Counted from the stretch's first letter, positions 9,717 to 19,230 are shown. The stretch: 64,000 nucleotides of DNA from Natronincola ferrireducens (GCF_900100845.1 NZ_FNFP01000001.1:744001-808000), one strand, 5' to 3'. Program-made: numbers and translations. The notes: generated by a model not told the origin, from the sequence alone.

Positions 9717-9847
9717 ACAGGAAGAATTTACAGTTGAGTTTTCTATAAAACAGAAGTAAAAAGAGGTTTTAGTATTGCAAATATAGGTTTTACTGTAAAG
9801 GGTATACAGAGTAGAAGGTGAGTCAAATAATTATTCACCTTAAAGCC

Positions 9848-9880
9848 AAAGGGACTCCTAGGAGTCCCTTTGTGGTGTTT
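9848..9880 (+). terminator. Terminator after the dehydrogenase gene
   Basis: AAAGGGACTCC (9848-9858) and GGAGTCCCTTT (9861-9871) form an 11-bp stem with a TA loop. The following tract is T-rich (TGTGGTGTTTTT). Confidence 0.8.
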
Positions 9881-9954
9881 TTAGCAATATAGCATTAAAA
9901 TAAATTTGATTACAACTCCAGGGGATAAAAATTCCTTCAGGAGCAAATCCGATT

Positions 9955-10896
<942 letters not shown>

Positions 10897-11010
10897 CTAA
10901 ATAAATATTTTATCTATTTTTTCAATAGCATCATAAAGGAAAATTGAACGATTAATATAAGAAAATACAATTTTGCATACCTATGTAATATTTTTATAAT
11001 AAACATTTAA

Positions 11011-11040
11011 ATTGTATCATATTAGTTTAATAACCGTCAA
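11011..11040 (-). promoter_or_regulatory. Sigma-A-type promoter for fba
   Basis: Read on the reverse strand: TTGACG (11035-11040), an 18-base spacer, then TACAAT (11011-11016). This leaves a leader of about 120 bases before the aldolase start. Confidence 0.6.
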
Positions 11041-11144
11041 TCAAACTAAAAGAGCAGAATTGTGTTGTATATATAATATAATGCCTATATTTATTAAACA
11101 TTATAATTCATATTTATAATAAAAGTTTGTTGCTGTTGTAAAAG

Positions 11145-11173
11145 TTGAAAAATAGTTTTCTCAATTTTAGACT
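11145..11173 (+). promoter_or_regulatory. Probable promoter for pssA
   Basis: TTGAAA (11145-11150), a 17-base spacer and TAGACT (11168-11173), about 110 bases before the pssA start. The region from 10885 to 11282 otherwise holds only divergent AT-rich promoter DNA. Confidence 0.5.
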
Positions 11174-11282
11174 ATGAATTTCAACAAAAATGAAGTAAAA
11201 TGTATAGTAAGAGGTTATAATAGTTGATGAATAATTAGAAAAAAACAATTATTGAGATTATGAGGAATAGAGGTGAAAAAAG

Positions 11283-11798
11283 GTGAGAGTAAAAGCACAT
11301 ATACCAAATATGTTTACTTTTTTTAACTTAACCTTGGGAATACTAGCCATCGTAAGTATAATAAATGAATCCTATACGATTTCAGCTTTATTAATTTTAA
11401 CGGCTGCATTTACAGATCGACTTGACGGACAATTGGCTCGAAAGTTGGATGCTGAAAGTGAAATTGGCAAAGAACTAGACTCATTATGTGATTTAATTTC
11501 TTTTGGTGTTGCACCTGCTGTTTTAATTTGGAGTTTTCATTTGGCAACATTTGGAGTTATTGGAATATTAATTATGATAATCTTTTCAATATCGGGAGCT
11601 TATCGACTAGCCAGATATAACATTATGGAATTTGATGGGGTTTATATGGGTATCCCGATTACGATGTGTGGTGGAATTGTAGCTTTGATGACGTTGTACT
11701 CTATTAATTATCAAATCAATGTTTATTTTATTGGAATTATGATGTTATTTCTATCTTATTCTATGATTAGCAAAAGAATTAAACTAAAGAAAAGATAA
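11283..11798 (+). CDS. pssA: CDP-diacylglycerol--serine O-phosphatidyltransferase
   Basis: A 171-residue membrane enzyme that condenses CDP-diacylglycerol with L-serine to make phosphatidylserine, the precursor of phosphatidylethanolamine. The CDP-alcohol phosphotransferase signature DG(x)2AR(x)8G(x)3D(x)3D is complete at about residues 44-66 (DGQLARKLD...GKELDSLCD). Several hydrophobic segments follow. The GTG at 11283 has AGAGGTG upstream. No psd gene is adjacent in the window. The serine specificity comes from the N-terminal HIPNMFTFFNLTLG stretch typical of PssA rather than PgsA. Confidence 0.9.
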   Translation: MRVKAHIPNMFTFFNLTLGILAIVSIINESYTISALLILTAAFTDRLDGQLARKLDAESEIGKELDSLCDLISFGVAPAVLIWSFHLATFGVIGILIMIIFSISGAYRLARYNIMEFDGVYMGIPITMCGGIVALMTLYSINYQINVYFIGIMMLFLSYSMISKRIKLKKR

Positions 11799-11822
11799 AG
11801 ACTCCTCTCAAGGAGTCTTTTC
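11797..11822 (+). terminator. Terminator after pssA
   Basis: AAAGACTCCT (11797-11806) and AGGAGTCTTT (11811-11820) form a 10-bp stem with a 4-base loop and T-run, starting on the pssA stop codon. Confidence 0.85.
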
Positions 11823-11868
11823 CTTAACATCTGTTTAATTAAATATGACGTAATAGAGGGTGTTAAAG

Positions 11869-12420
11869 ATGAGGTATGTTCAAGGAGAAAATATATTTGA
11901 AAAATTCTTTAATCAACGACAAAGCTTAATACAGCAGTTTAAAAAAGGAGATATTACTAAAAAAGAATATATAGAAGAAAGCTATGGATACATAAAGCAA
12001 ATGAATATTAAGCCCTTTAAAAGGGTAGATAATTTTAATAAGGCAGTATATAATTACCAATACTATAATATGATGGCAAAATATTGCTACCTAAAGGCAA
12101 AGGAAATTAAAAGGTATGAAAAACATCCTGAGCTTCATAAAGAGTATGAGGATAAAGTAAATTATTATTATCATAAAAAAGATCAAACTACCCTACAAAC
12201 CATTGAACTACTGGATTATTATGACGTGGAGGCTTACTATATTAAAGTAACCTCTTCTTATTTGAAGGAAAATCTATTTGAAATTATATTTAAAAATCAT
12301 GACCAGGTTATTTTCCATTCAAGAAGCCAGTGGCTTCTAAATAAACTAAAGGAAGAGGGGGTTTTTAAGGAGGGGATTAGAAGATCTTTAATAGAAAACT
12401 ATATTAATCAAAAGTATTAA
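11869..12420 (+). CDS. Conserved clostridial protein of unknown function (DUF6648-like)
   Basis: This 183-residue soluble protein is very rich in Tyr and Lys, with helical N-terminal and central parts (FFNQRQSLIQQFKKGDITKKEY). I recall it as similar to an uncharacterised clostridial family (DUF6648), with no known function. The ATG at 11869 is preferred over the GTG at 11860 because GAGGG lies at the proper distance. Its stop is about 30 bases before the methyltransferase start, so the two are likely to be co-transcribed. Confidence 0.72.
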   Translation: MRYVQGENIFEKFFNQRQSLIQQFKKGDITKKEYIEESYGYIKQMNIKPFKRVDNFNKAVYNYQYYNMMAKYCYLKAKEIKRYEKHPELHKEYEDKVNYYYHKKDQTTLQTIELLDYYDVEAYYIKVTSSYLKENLFEIIFKNHDQVIFHSRSQWLLNKLKEEGVFKEGIRRSLIENYINQKY

Positions 12421-12449
12421 TGACAAATGTAGCTAGAAGGAGGGATAGT

Positions 12450-13214
12450 ATGTATAAGATCGTCACTGCTGAAAAATTTCTTTGGGAAGGAATTAATTTG
12501 GAGGGAAAGGTAGTTTTAGAAGGTGGAACCAGCTGGGGCAATACTACTAGACTCATCGCTAAGAAAGTAGTAGAAAACAGCTGGAATACTGAATTAATCT
12601 CTGTGGATATTGATGATAGTCATTTTGATGAGATTGAAGAAGATATGAGAGAAGCTTTTACAAAGCTTACCTTGAGAAAGGGAGATCTAGGTGATCTGTA
12701 TTTTGTTCCTTCTGATTCCATTGATGTTATTATTTGCAACTATACCTTATCCTCTGTAGAACAATTTCCCTTGAGGGTGGTAAAGGCACTGAAGGAATTA
12801 CATCGTGTTTTGAAAAAAGGTGGGAAGCTACTGATTACAGAGGAGATGCCCATCTGGTCTGTAGATACCAGCGATTATCCCTATTGGTCTAAAAGGCTCA
12901 GAATTATTAAAAGTATTAGTGTATTAAAGGCTATGACCGTCTTTAGTGAAATACATCCCAATGATTTACAAGAGGTATTAAAACTATTGGATTTTAAAGA
13001 CATCCATTGGAAGGAATTCCAGGAAAAAATCAATGCTGAAATGGCAGTGAAATTTTTAGATAAAAGAAAACAAACCTTAATTAAGGGAGCTAATGATTTA
13101 GAAAACAAGCATTTGACCGATGGTTTTGTAGAGTTGACGGAAAACCTGGTGAAGGAATTTGAGAAAACAAAGGAATTTTTAGCACCAGCCTATATTTTGA
13201 AGGCCATTAAATGA
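12450..13214 (+). CDS. SAM-dependent methyltransferase (class I fold)
   Basis: A soluble protein of about 254 residues. It shows a Rossmann methyltransferase core: the nucleotide-binding loop VVLEGGTSWGNT near residue 20, an acidic strand-2 end (LISVDIDDSHF near 50), the motif DVIICNYTLSSV near 92, and LKELHRVLKKGGKLLI near 118. The substrate is not predictable. An in-frame ATG exists at 12420, but AGAAGGAGGG lies inside that extension and fits the ATG at 12450. It probably shares a transcript with the gene at 11869. Confidence 0.82.
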   Translation: MYKIVTAEKFLWEGINLEGKVVLEGGTSWGNTTRLIAKKVVENSWNTELISVDIDDSHFDEIEEDMREAFTKLTLRKGDLGDLYFVPSDSIDVIICNYTLSSVEQFPLRVVKALKELHRVLKKGGKLLITEEMPIWSVDTSDYPYWSKRLRIIKSISVLKAMTVFSEIHPNDLQEVLKLLDFKDIHWKEFQEKINAEMAVKFLDKRKQTLIKGANDLENKHLTDGFVELTENLVKEFEKTKEFLAPAYILKAIK

Positions 13215-13249
13215 TAAGGTTTTGATTATAAAATAGATTTAGGATATAA

Positions 13250-13290
13250 TATAGTGACCAACAATTCCGATGGGTCACTATATTTTTTTG
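13250..13290 (+). terminator. Terminator after the methyltransferase gene
   Basis: TATAGTGACC (13250-13259) pairs with GGTCACTATA (13273-13282), followed by a run of seven T. Confidence 0.85.
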
Positions 13291-13350
13291 AATTTTGTTG
13301 CAAACTAACGATACATAAATTATTGAAGATATATAATGGGAGTGAAAACA

Positions 13351-14724
13351 TTGATAAAAAAGAAGGAAATTGTAGAATTTAAAATAGAAGACAGTGAATT
13401 TGGTGGGAAAGCCTATGGTTATGTGGACAATGTGAAGGTGGCAGTGAAGCATGGTATCCCTGGACAAGTGGTAAAGGCTTTTATCAAAAAAATCAGAAAC
13501 AAAAAGGCAGAGGCACAAATCATGGAGATTGTAGAGCCATCACCATTCGAGACCCAGTCCACCTGCCGACACTTTGGAAAATGCGGTGGCTGTTTTCAAC
13601 AGACAATAGACTATGAAAAGCAGCTGGAATTAAAAGAAAACCAAGTGAAAAAGCTTTTTGAAGAAGCTGAATTAAAGGGATATCAGTGGTTAGGTATAGA
13701 GGGTAGTCCTCAATCTTTTGATTATAGAAACAAAATGGAATTCTCCTTTGGGGATGAAGAAAAGGGAGGACCATTAACCTTAGGTATGCATAAGCGTGGT
13801 AGACATTATGACATTGTAACGGTGGATGACTGTAGAATTATGGATGAAGATTTTAGAAGGCTTCTTATAAGTATTTTAGAATACTTTAGAGATAAAAATC
13901 TTTCCTATTATAATACCCGCAGGCATGAAGGATACTTAAGGCATTTAGTAATAAGGAAAGCTAGATTCACAGAGGAAATTTTAATTAATCTTGTCACCAC
14001 CACCCAAAGTCAAATAGATATAACGGACTTGGTTAATGAATTGGTAGCTATGGACCTAAAGGGGAAAATTGTAGGATTTTTACATACCTTCAATGATGAT
14101 TTAGCCGATGTAGTAAAAAGTGATAAAACTGATATTTTATTTGGAAGGGATTATGTCATAGAGAAGCTATTGGGATTAGAATTTAAAATATCAGCCTTTT
14201 CCTTCTTTCAAACCAACTCCGGGGGGGCGGAAAAGCTCTACTCTATCGTACGGGATTTTGTAGGTGAAGCTGAAAACCAAATAGTATTTGACCTTTACTG
14301 TGGTACTGGCACCATAGGACAAATTGTAGCTCCAAATGCTGAAAAGGTGATAGGCATTGAAATTGTTGAAGATGCTGTTGAAGCAGCAAGGGAAAATGCT
14401 AAGCTGAATAACCTTGATAACTGCACTTTTATTGCTGGAGATGTAAAAGAAGAAGTGAAGAAACTTGAGGAAAAGCCTGATATTATTATAATTGATCCAC
14501 CAAGGGCAGGAATACATCCAGGAGCTCTAAAGGATATCATAAGCTTTGCCTCGGATAAAATTGTCTATGTCTCCTGCAATCCTAAAACAATGGTTCGAGA
14601 TCTTGTAGAGCTTGAAAGTAAAGGCTATAAAATAGAAAAGGTACAATGTATGGATATGTTTCCTCATACACCCCATGTTGAGAGTATAATTCTGATGACG
14701 TATTGTGGTGATAAGGAGAAATAA
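13351..14724 (+). CDS. rlmD: 23S rRNA (uracil-C5)-methyltransferase, RlmD/TrmA family
   Basis: This enzyme methylates a uracil C5 in 23S rRNA using SAM. An N-terminal TRAM domain (about residues 1-60) is followed by a 4Fe-4S motif in TCRHFGKCGGCFQQ, then the methyltransferase core: FDLYCGTGTIG (SAM loop), DPPRAGIHP and VSCNPKTMVRDL with the catalytic Cys. The C-terminal MFPHTPHVE signature is typical. A TTG at 13351 is chosen because GGGAGTG sits 6 bases upstream; an ATG at 13336 is also in frame but has no good site. Gram-positive genomes often carry several paralogues, so the exact U position (747 or 1939) is uncertain. Confidence 0.9.
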   Translation: MIKKKEIVEFKIEDSEFGGKAYGYVDNVKVAVKHGIPGQVVKAFIKKIRNKKAEAQIMEIVEPSPFETQSTCRHFGKCGGCFQQTIDYEKQLELKENQVKKLFEEAELKGYQWLGIEGSPQSFDYRNKMEFSFGDEEKGGPLTLGMHKRGRHYDIVTVDDCRIMDEDFRRLLISILEYFRDKNLSYYNTRRHEGYLRHLVIRKARFTEEILINLVTTTQSQIDITDLVNELVAMDLKGKIVGFLHTFNDDLADVVKSDKTDILFGRDYVIEKLLGLEFKISAFSFFQTNSGGAEKLYSIVRDFVGEAENQIVFDLYCGTGTIGQIVAPNAEKVIGIEIVEDAVEAARENAKLNNLDNCTFIAGDVKEEVKKLEEKPDIIIIDPPRAGIHPGALKDIISFASDKIVYVSCNPKTMVRDLVELESKGYKIEKVQCMDMFPHTPHVESIILMTYCGDKEK

Positions 14725-14766
14725 TCGAGTTTGACCAACACATATAGTGGTTTGAGGATGAAACTC

Positions 14767-14805
14767 GGGACAAAAATCGGTGAAAAAACACCGTTTTTTG
14801 TCCCC
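14767..14805 (+). terminator. Terminator after rlmD
   Basis: GGGACAAAAA (14767-14776) pairs with TTTTTTGTCCC, with a nested CGGTG/CACCG stem around an A-rich loop. Confidence 0.8.
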
Positions 14806-14887
14806 TATTTTTGGGGTAATTTATAGATGACATAAGGTAATTTTTAAAGATGACACCCTAAAATGTAAATTGTATATAGAAGGATCC

Positions 14888-14921
14888 AAGACATTAAGAT
14901 GAGAATCTTGGTGTCTTTATT
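14888..14921 (+). terminator. Second hairpin downstream of rlmD
   Basis: AAGACA...AAGAT pairs with ATCTT...TGTCTT (14888-14917), interrupted by a TT/GG mismatch, followed by TTAT. It may back up the first terminator and insulate the BlaI promoter. Confidence 0.45.
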
Positions 14922-15040
14922 GTAAGGGTAAATGTTAATATGGAAATGTACAAATATTAAAATCTCAAAATACACAAATCTCAACGTTTTTCTTGTATAA
15001 TACTTATAAATATATAACGGGAAGAATTATAAAATTATTA

Positions 15041-15091
15041 TTGACAACTGCGACAAGATGTAGTACTATTTATGTACGACAACTTGTCGCA
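15041..15091 (+). promoter_or_regulatory. Promoter with overlapping dyad, likely BlaI operator (pair 1)
   Basis: TTGACA (15041-15046), a 17-base spacer and TACTAT (15064-15069) make a near-consensus promoter. TGCGACAAG (15049-15057) and CTTGTCGCA (15083-15091) are exact inverted arms that lie in the spacer and across the start region, with GTAGTAC between them. This is the expected layout for autorepression by the BlaI-type repressor encoded just downstream. Confidence 0.72.
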
Positions 15092-15112
15092 TTAATAATG
15101 GGGGTGCACACC

Positions 15113-15493
15113 ATGAAGAATTTGGGAAAGTTATCGGAAACAGAAATGGAAGTGATACAGGAAATATGGAAAATAAAAGAACCTGTAACTGTCGCACAGC
15201 TTATGGATGTTTTCAGAAGTAAAGACTGGAAAACTTCGACCTTGTCAACCATAATGCAACGCTTGATTAATAAAGGATTCTTAACAAAATCTATGGATGG
15301 GAAAGTAAATTTTTACTATGTTACTCTTACATTAGATGAGTACAAGAAATATGAGTCAGTGGAATTTTTAAATCGTCTATATGATGGAAATATTAAAAAT
15401 TTTATAGCTGCTATTGTTGAAGATGAAGGTTTAAGTAAAAATGATATTGATGAGCTTAAAGATTGGTTTGTTGAACAGGCTGGTGAGAAATGA
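15113..15493 (+). CDS. blaI: BlaI/MecI-family repressor (copy 1)
   Basis: A 126-residue winged-helix repressor of the penicillinase-repressor family: LSETEMEVIQEIWK near the start, then WKTSTLSTIMQRL in the recognition region (residues about 40-55) and KGFLTKSMDGKVNFYYV. The C-terminal helices should dimerise. In known systems BlaR1 signalling leads to cleavage and loss of BlaI. The ATG at 15113 follows GGGGGTG; longer in-frame starts would run through the promoter. It overlaps blaR1 by 4 bases (ATGA), implying translational coupling. No beta-lactamase gene is seen nearby, so the regulated target may be elsewhere. Confidence 0.88.
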   Translation: MKNLGKLSETEMEVIQEIWKIKEPVTVAQLMDVFRSKDWKTSTLSTIMQRLINKGFLTKSMDGKVNFYYVTLTLDEYKKYESVEFLNRLYDGNIKNFIAAIVEDEGLSKNDIDELKDWFVEQAGEK

Positions 15494-16671
15494 TGAGCTT
15501 TGTATCTTCTCTAATTATTGCTTCTTTGGTAGGGGCAATTCTTTGGATTATCAAAAATGTTTTCAAACCAATCACACAAAAACTATTTTCACAGACTTGG
15601 CATTATTACACAAGTTTAATACCTATATTTTTCTTTCTCGGGGGTACTAAAGTTATCAATGAACTGATAGATTTGACAAGTCCTATACTTAATAACAAAA
15701 GTATGGGTTTGATAAAACAATCAAAAAATTTAAATCCTATGGATCAATTGCTTACTATGATGCCTCAGTCCGAAAAAATAGATGAAATAATGCTATGGAT
15801 AATTCTTATTTGGGTAACTGGTATGATAATTTTTCTTATGCTAAATATAAAAAAGTATGTTAATTTTAGATATTTTATATTGCAAAACCACAGGATTTAC
15901 AATACGGAACATAGTAATGCACAAATAATCATAAGTAGCAATGCTACAACACCAATGGTAATGGGATTTTTCAATCCAATTGTGGTACTACCAGATGTTC
16001 AATTTAAGGATAGAGAACTTATTATGATTTTGTCCCATGAGCTTGTTCATATAAAACGAGGTGACTTACTTATAAAGTTGGTGATTATGATAACAAAAGC
16101 AGTACATTGGTTTAATCCAGTAATTTATCATCTCAGTAAGCAGATAAATAATTACTGTGAACTTTCATGTGATGAAAAAGTTGTGAAAAAAATGGATGCT
16201 GAAAGCCGAAGAGGTTATGGTCAGATGATACTATCAGTATTGGATTACGGAGTTAAGAAAAGAACTAATATTGGTGATAATTATGTAATTAAATTTTGTA
16301 GTAACAAAAATAATGTAAAAAGGAGGTTGTTGAATATTATGAATGGTAAGAAAATGAAAAAATCAATGATTACCCTATCTATTTTTGTATCAGTTTTACT
16401 AATTGGAATAGGTGCTTATGTTGCCTATGCTTATGAATCTCAGGTACCAGAAACAAGCAAATTCCATAAGGAGGATTATGATGATTCTGACGTTAAAGTA
16501 ATGGAAAGCAACCAATCAAATGAATTTTCCCTTGAAGTTGATGTTCCATATCCAATGAAATATCAAGACCCATATGCAGATCCTCCATTGGATATTGACA
16601 TAGAACCTGGCAAGCAAACTCTAACGGGGGACGAAGCAGAGGCATACTTAAAGTTTAGAAAACCAAATTAA
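15490..16671 (+). CDS. blaR1: BlaR1-like M56 membrane metallopeptidase (copy 1, short sensor)
   Basis: A 393-residue membrane protein with N-terminal membrane segments, a cytoplasmic zinc-protease loop (ILSHELVHIKRGD, HExxH near residue 182; and CELSCDEKVVKK further on) and a last membrane segment at about residues 302-325. In known systems it senses antibiotic outside and triggers cleavage of BlaI. The outer C-terminal part is only about 70 acidic, proline-rich residues, far shorter than the penicillin-binding sensor of classical BlaR1 (about 250 residues), and contains no SxxK site. It must therefore sense something else or work with a partner. Confidence 0.86.
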   Translation: MMSFVSSLIIASLVGAILWIIKNVFKPITQKLFSQTWHYYTSLIPIFFFLGGTKVINELIDLTSPILNNKSMGLIKQSKNLNPMDQLLTMMPQSEKIDEIMLWIILIWVTGMIIFLMLNIKKYVNFRYFILQNHRIYNTEHSNAQIIISSNATTPMVMGFFNPIVVLPDVQFKDRELIMILSHELVHIKRGDLLIKLVIMITKAVHWFNPVIYHLSKQINNYCELSCDEKVVKKMDAESRRGYGQMILSVLDYGVKKRTNIGDNYVIKFCSNKNNVKRRLLNIMNGKKMKKSMITLSIFVSVLLIGIGAYVAYAYESQVPETSKFHKEDYDDSDVKVMESNQSNEFSLEVDVPYPMKYQDPYADPPLDIDIEPGKQTLTGDEAEAYLKFRKPN

Positions 16672-16681
16672 GATTGATCTG

Positions 16682-16740
16682 ATACCTCCAAGTAGATAGC
16701 CTAATTAATAAAAAAAGACTATCTACTTGGAGGTATTTGT
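16682..16740 (+). terminator. Long terminator after the first BlaI/BlaR1 pair
   Basis: ATACCTCCAAGTAGATAG (16682-16699) and its perfect complement (16719-16736) form an 18-bp stem, with TTTGT after it. Confidence 0.8.
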
Positions 16741-16963
16741 AGATTTAAAGTTAATAAGATATGCCAAGACTAAAGTCCTCAGATCTTACTAAGGATTTTA
16801 ATGTTGGTATATTTTGTAGAAATATGTCGGTAGAATAGTCTATACATTTGGTAAATAATGGGTTCTTGGGCTGAGAAAAGATAGAGGATACTATAAAATT
16901 AAAGTAATGGTATTAACACCAAGAGATGCCATCAAAATATGAAACTTAAATCATATGTAATAG

Positions 16964-17245
16964 GAAGCATATAAATTAGCTTGTTTTGATTGTTCTGAGA
17001 GAGCGATTCAGATACTTCAAAATGAATATAGTGCAGAAGCATATGATGAATATTTAGAGGGTTATATTCAGAAGGCAATGGATAGTGTTTATGAAGAATT
17101 CAGAGATTTATGTCAAGGATCAAAAGATAAATTGGATAATATGATTAAAATTATGGATGATTATCTAGGTTTATCAAGAAGAGCATTCTATGAATTTGAA
17201 AAGTTAGAGTTTAGAAAAATAAACGATGAGATTGATAACACATAA
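16964..17245 (+). pseudogene. C-terminal remnant of an unknown protein
   Basis: The frame is open for 93 codons with no usable start, and begins EAYKLACFDCSERAIQIL. It is helical and charged (EYLEGYIQKAMDSVYEEF, then DDYLGLSRRAFYEFEKL). I do not recognise the family. It ends in TAA about 40 bases before the IS3 left end, so its 5' part was lost by some other event. The stretch between 16740 and 16963 shows no gene. Confidence 0.5.
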
Positions 17246-17283
17246 TATAAAGAGGAAAGGATTTGAGTCTTTCTCGCTTTTTT

Positions 17284-17298
17284 GGACACCGTTTCGTG
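17284..17298. repeat. IS3 inverted repeat, left
   Basis: GGACACCGTTTCGTG matches the reverse complement of 18682-18696 at 12 of 15 positions. It lies downstream of orfB. Confidence 0.7.
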
Positions 17299-17485
17299 AG
17301 CATATCTTGATATCAAATTAAATTCCTAGGATTTGCTTCCAATATCTCGGCTTTTGGAGTATTGCTTTAAGTATTATACTTAAATTTCTAGTAATATCAA
17401 GGGTTAAATGAACGGCTGTGCCGCCCTTGACATAACAAGAAACTCAAGTTGGTTTAGCGCTAAGCAATTATTCCAAAACCTATAT

Positions 17486-18310
17486 TTATCCTGCAAGATT
17501 CCAGTACCACATCTTATTATAGGCAGCAGGAGTTATCCAACCTAAGGCTGCATGTCGCCTTTGGCGGTTATAATAGACTTCTATATATTCAAATATAGCT
17601 TGTTTAGCGGCTTCTCTAGTTCTAAAGGAATAAAAATTAGTACATTCGCACTTTAAGCAGCTAAAGAAGTTCTCTGCACAGGCATTGTCATAGGGATTAC
17701 CTTTACGGCTCATGCTTTGACTTATGTGATTGACTTTTAACAGATCTTTGAAGTCATTTGAACAATACTGGCTTCCTCTATCTGAGTGAAATATTAATCC
17801 AAGTGATGGTTTCTCACGCTTTAAAGCCATCTCCATTGCCTTGATAACTAGTTCCTTGGTCATTCTGTCGCTCATAGCATAGCCAACTACATCTTTGGTG
17901 CATAGGTCTTTAACAATGGCTGTATATAGCCAGCCTTCCTTTGTCCAGTGGTAGGTAATATCTCCTACCCAGACGGTATTTGGTACTTTTATATCAAAGT
18001 TTTGTTCTAATAGATTTGGTGCTACTGCTAGATTATGATTGCTGTTGGTGGTTGCCTTCCATTTTGTCTTACGCTTTGATTTTATACCGTTTTTCTTCAT
18101 AATGCTATAGACTGTGTTGCGGCTGCAGGGGATTATTTCTTTTACCTCAGCCCAGATTGGATCAACGCCCCATACTGGGTGCTTCTTGTGGATTCTTTTA
18201 ATCTCTTTAAGTATTCTATTATGCTTTATTTCTCTTTGGGATGAAGGTCTACCAACCCAGTCATAATAACCGCTTCGGGACACTTCTAGTAAATTGCACA
18301 TTTTCTCCAC
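17486..18310 (-). CDS. IS3-family transposase, OrfB (DDE integrase domain)
   Basis: The 274-residue catalytic part carries an rve integrase core with the DDE triad: VWVGDITYHW (first D), IFHSDRGSQYCS (second D) and NPYDNACAENFFSCLK (E). The HTH_21-type N-terminal region (HPVWGVDPIWAEV) precedes it. It is normally made as an OrfAB fusion: the -1 frame from the slippery site in orfA stays open through 18310 without a stop. All catalytic blocks look intact. Confidence 0.92.
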   Translation of the reverse strand: MEKMCNLLEVSRSGYYDWVGRPSSQREIKHNRILKEIKRIHKKHPVWGVDPIWAEVKEIIPCSRNTVYSIMKKNGIKSKRKTKWKATTNSNHNLAVAPNLLEQNFDIKVPNTVWVGDITYHWTKEGWLYTAIVKDLCTKDVVGYAMSDRMTKELVIKAMEMALKREKPSLGLIFHSDRGSQYCSNDFKDLLKVNHISQSMSRKGNPYDNACAENFFSCLKCECTNFYSFRTREAAKQAIFEYIEVYYNRQRRHAALGWITPAAYNKMWYWNLAG

Positions 18311-18360
18311 AGAATGCCCAGAAGCGTTTATTTTAATAAATTCATATTTAGTAGCAGTTC

Positions 18361-18648
18361 TTACTTCTGTGGTTTTATGAAAATGGCTACTGACTTTTTT
18401 AGTACTTCTACTGTGTCCTTAGCGTCATCTAATTCTTTTTTTAGTCTTTTGTTTTCTGCTTCCAATTCAGCTAATTTCTTGGAAGCAGCATCTTCGGGCT
18501 CAGTACTTGCTTTTATCCATCTTCTAAGTGCAGGTTCTGATACTCCTAGATCCTTTGCTACAGCACTAATTGGTCGACCTTTTTCTATCACCATTTTTAC
18601 AGCACTGGCTTTAAATTCATCATCATATCGATTGTTATTACTTGACAT
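18361..18648 (-). CDS. IS3-family transposase, OrfA (HTH and leucine zipper)
   Basis: A DNA-binding helix-turn-helix (KGRPISAVAKDLGVSEPALR) is followed by a coiled coil (KKLAELEAENKRLKKELDDA). ATG at 18648 is preferred over GTG at 18657 because AAAGGG lies at the right distance. Near the 3' end the reverse strand reads A AAA AAG in the zero frame (codons CTA AAA AAG, about 18395-18405), the canonical -1 slippery heptamer, and the -1 frame then leads without a stop into orfB. Confidence 0.88.
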   Translation of the reverse strand: MSSNNNRYDDEFKASAVKMVIEKGRPISAVAKDLGVSEPALRRWIKASTEPEDAASKKLAELEAENKRLKKELDDAKDTVEVLKKSVAIFIKPQK

Positions 18649-18681
18649 TTTCAACACCCTTTCATGATTTAATTATACAAT

Positions 18682-18696
18682 CACGATTCTGTGTCC
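18682..18696. repeat. IS3 inverted repeat, right
   Basis: CACGATTCTGTGTCC lies about 34 bases upstream of the orfA start on the reverse strand and pairs with the left end at 17284-17298. Confidence 0.7.
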
Positions 18697-18854
18697 GTCA
18701 AACTTGGTATGAGGCAAAGAGGCTAAACAAATCAGATATAACATTTTCTCATGTATGTGGTTATTACGATGACAGTCTAGAGATTAAATTTAAAGATATA
18801 AAAGAAGCAATATTTTATAATAATCAACATAATATAAATATAAAAGCTGCATAG
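18697..18854 (+). pseudogene. 3' remnant of a gene cut by the IS3 element
   Basis: From the IS edge a frame stays open for about 50 codons, reading WYEAKRLNKSDITFSHVCGYYDD... to a TAG at 18852. It has no start or ribosome site of its own; the apparent upstream extension is IS sequence. The family is not recognised. The 5' half is not on the other side of the IS in a matching frame. Confidence 0.5.
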
Positions 18855-18966
18855 CTAAGGTATGAGAATGCAGAAAATAATACTTATTGGAAATTAGTAA
18901 AACAAATAGGAAACCAAGCATAATTATGCTATAATAAAGTCATAATATTAACAAGGAGGCAATGTT

Positions 18967-19230
18967 ATGATTGAAATAAGGCCAATAAAGGATTTAAGAG
19001 ATACAACTGAAATATCAAGACTTTGCGAAGAAAATAAAGAACCTATTTATATTACAAAAAATGGATATGGACACTTAGTTGTTATGAGTATGGAAACCTA
19101 TAAAGATAAATTAGCTAAAGCAGATTTATATGAAAAGTTAGCAGAAGCTGAAAATCAAATTAATAATGGAGAAGAACTTTTAGATGCTGAGGCAGTATTT
19201 AAAAGTTTAAAAGATAGGTATGGTAAATAA
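18967..19230 (+). CDS. Antitoxin, Phd/YefM family
   Basis: The 87-residue protein has a Phd/YefM-like N-terminal DNA-binding fold (IRPIKDLRDTTEISRLCEE, then YITKNGYGHLVVMSMETY) and a flexible acidic C-terminus (ENQINNGEELLDAEAVF) expected to wrap the toxin. It should neutralise the toxin and repress its own promoter. The ATG at 18967 follows AAGGAGGCA. The toxin gene overlaps its 3' end by 11 bases. Confidence 0.88.
   Translation: MIEIRPIKDLRDTTEISRLCEENKEPIYITKNGYGHLVVMSMETYKDKLAKADLYEKLAEAENQINNGEELLDAEAVFKSLKDRYGK

Larger units (their letters stand above)
17284..18696 (-). mobile_element. IS3-family insertion sequence, apparently complete
   Basis: The element is about 1.4 kb and is bounded by imperfect inverted ends, GGACACCGTTTCGTG (17284-17298) and CACGATTCTGTGTCC (18682-18696), matching at 12 of 15 positions. 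It holds orfA and orfB in the usual overlapping arrangement with a programmed frameshift site. No clear target duplication could be seen by eye, so the exact edges are good to a base or two. Element-like ends and intact frames suggest recent arrival and possible activity. Confidence 0.85.

Noticed and set aside
14993-15112. N-terminal extension of the first BlaI
   Set aside because: The extension covers the -35/-10 promoter and operator; the ATG at 15113 has the proper ribosome site.
18642-18854. A 70-residue gene across the IS3 edge
   Set aside because: Its first third is IS sequence; only the part after 18697 is a host gene fragment.
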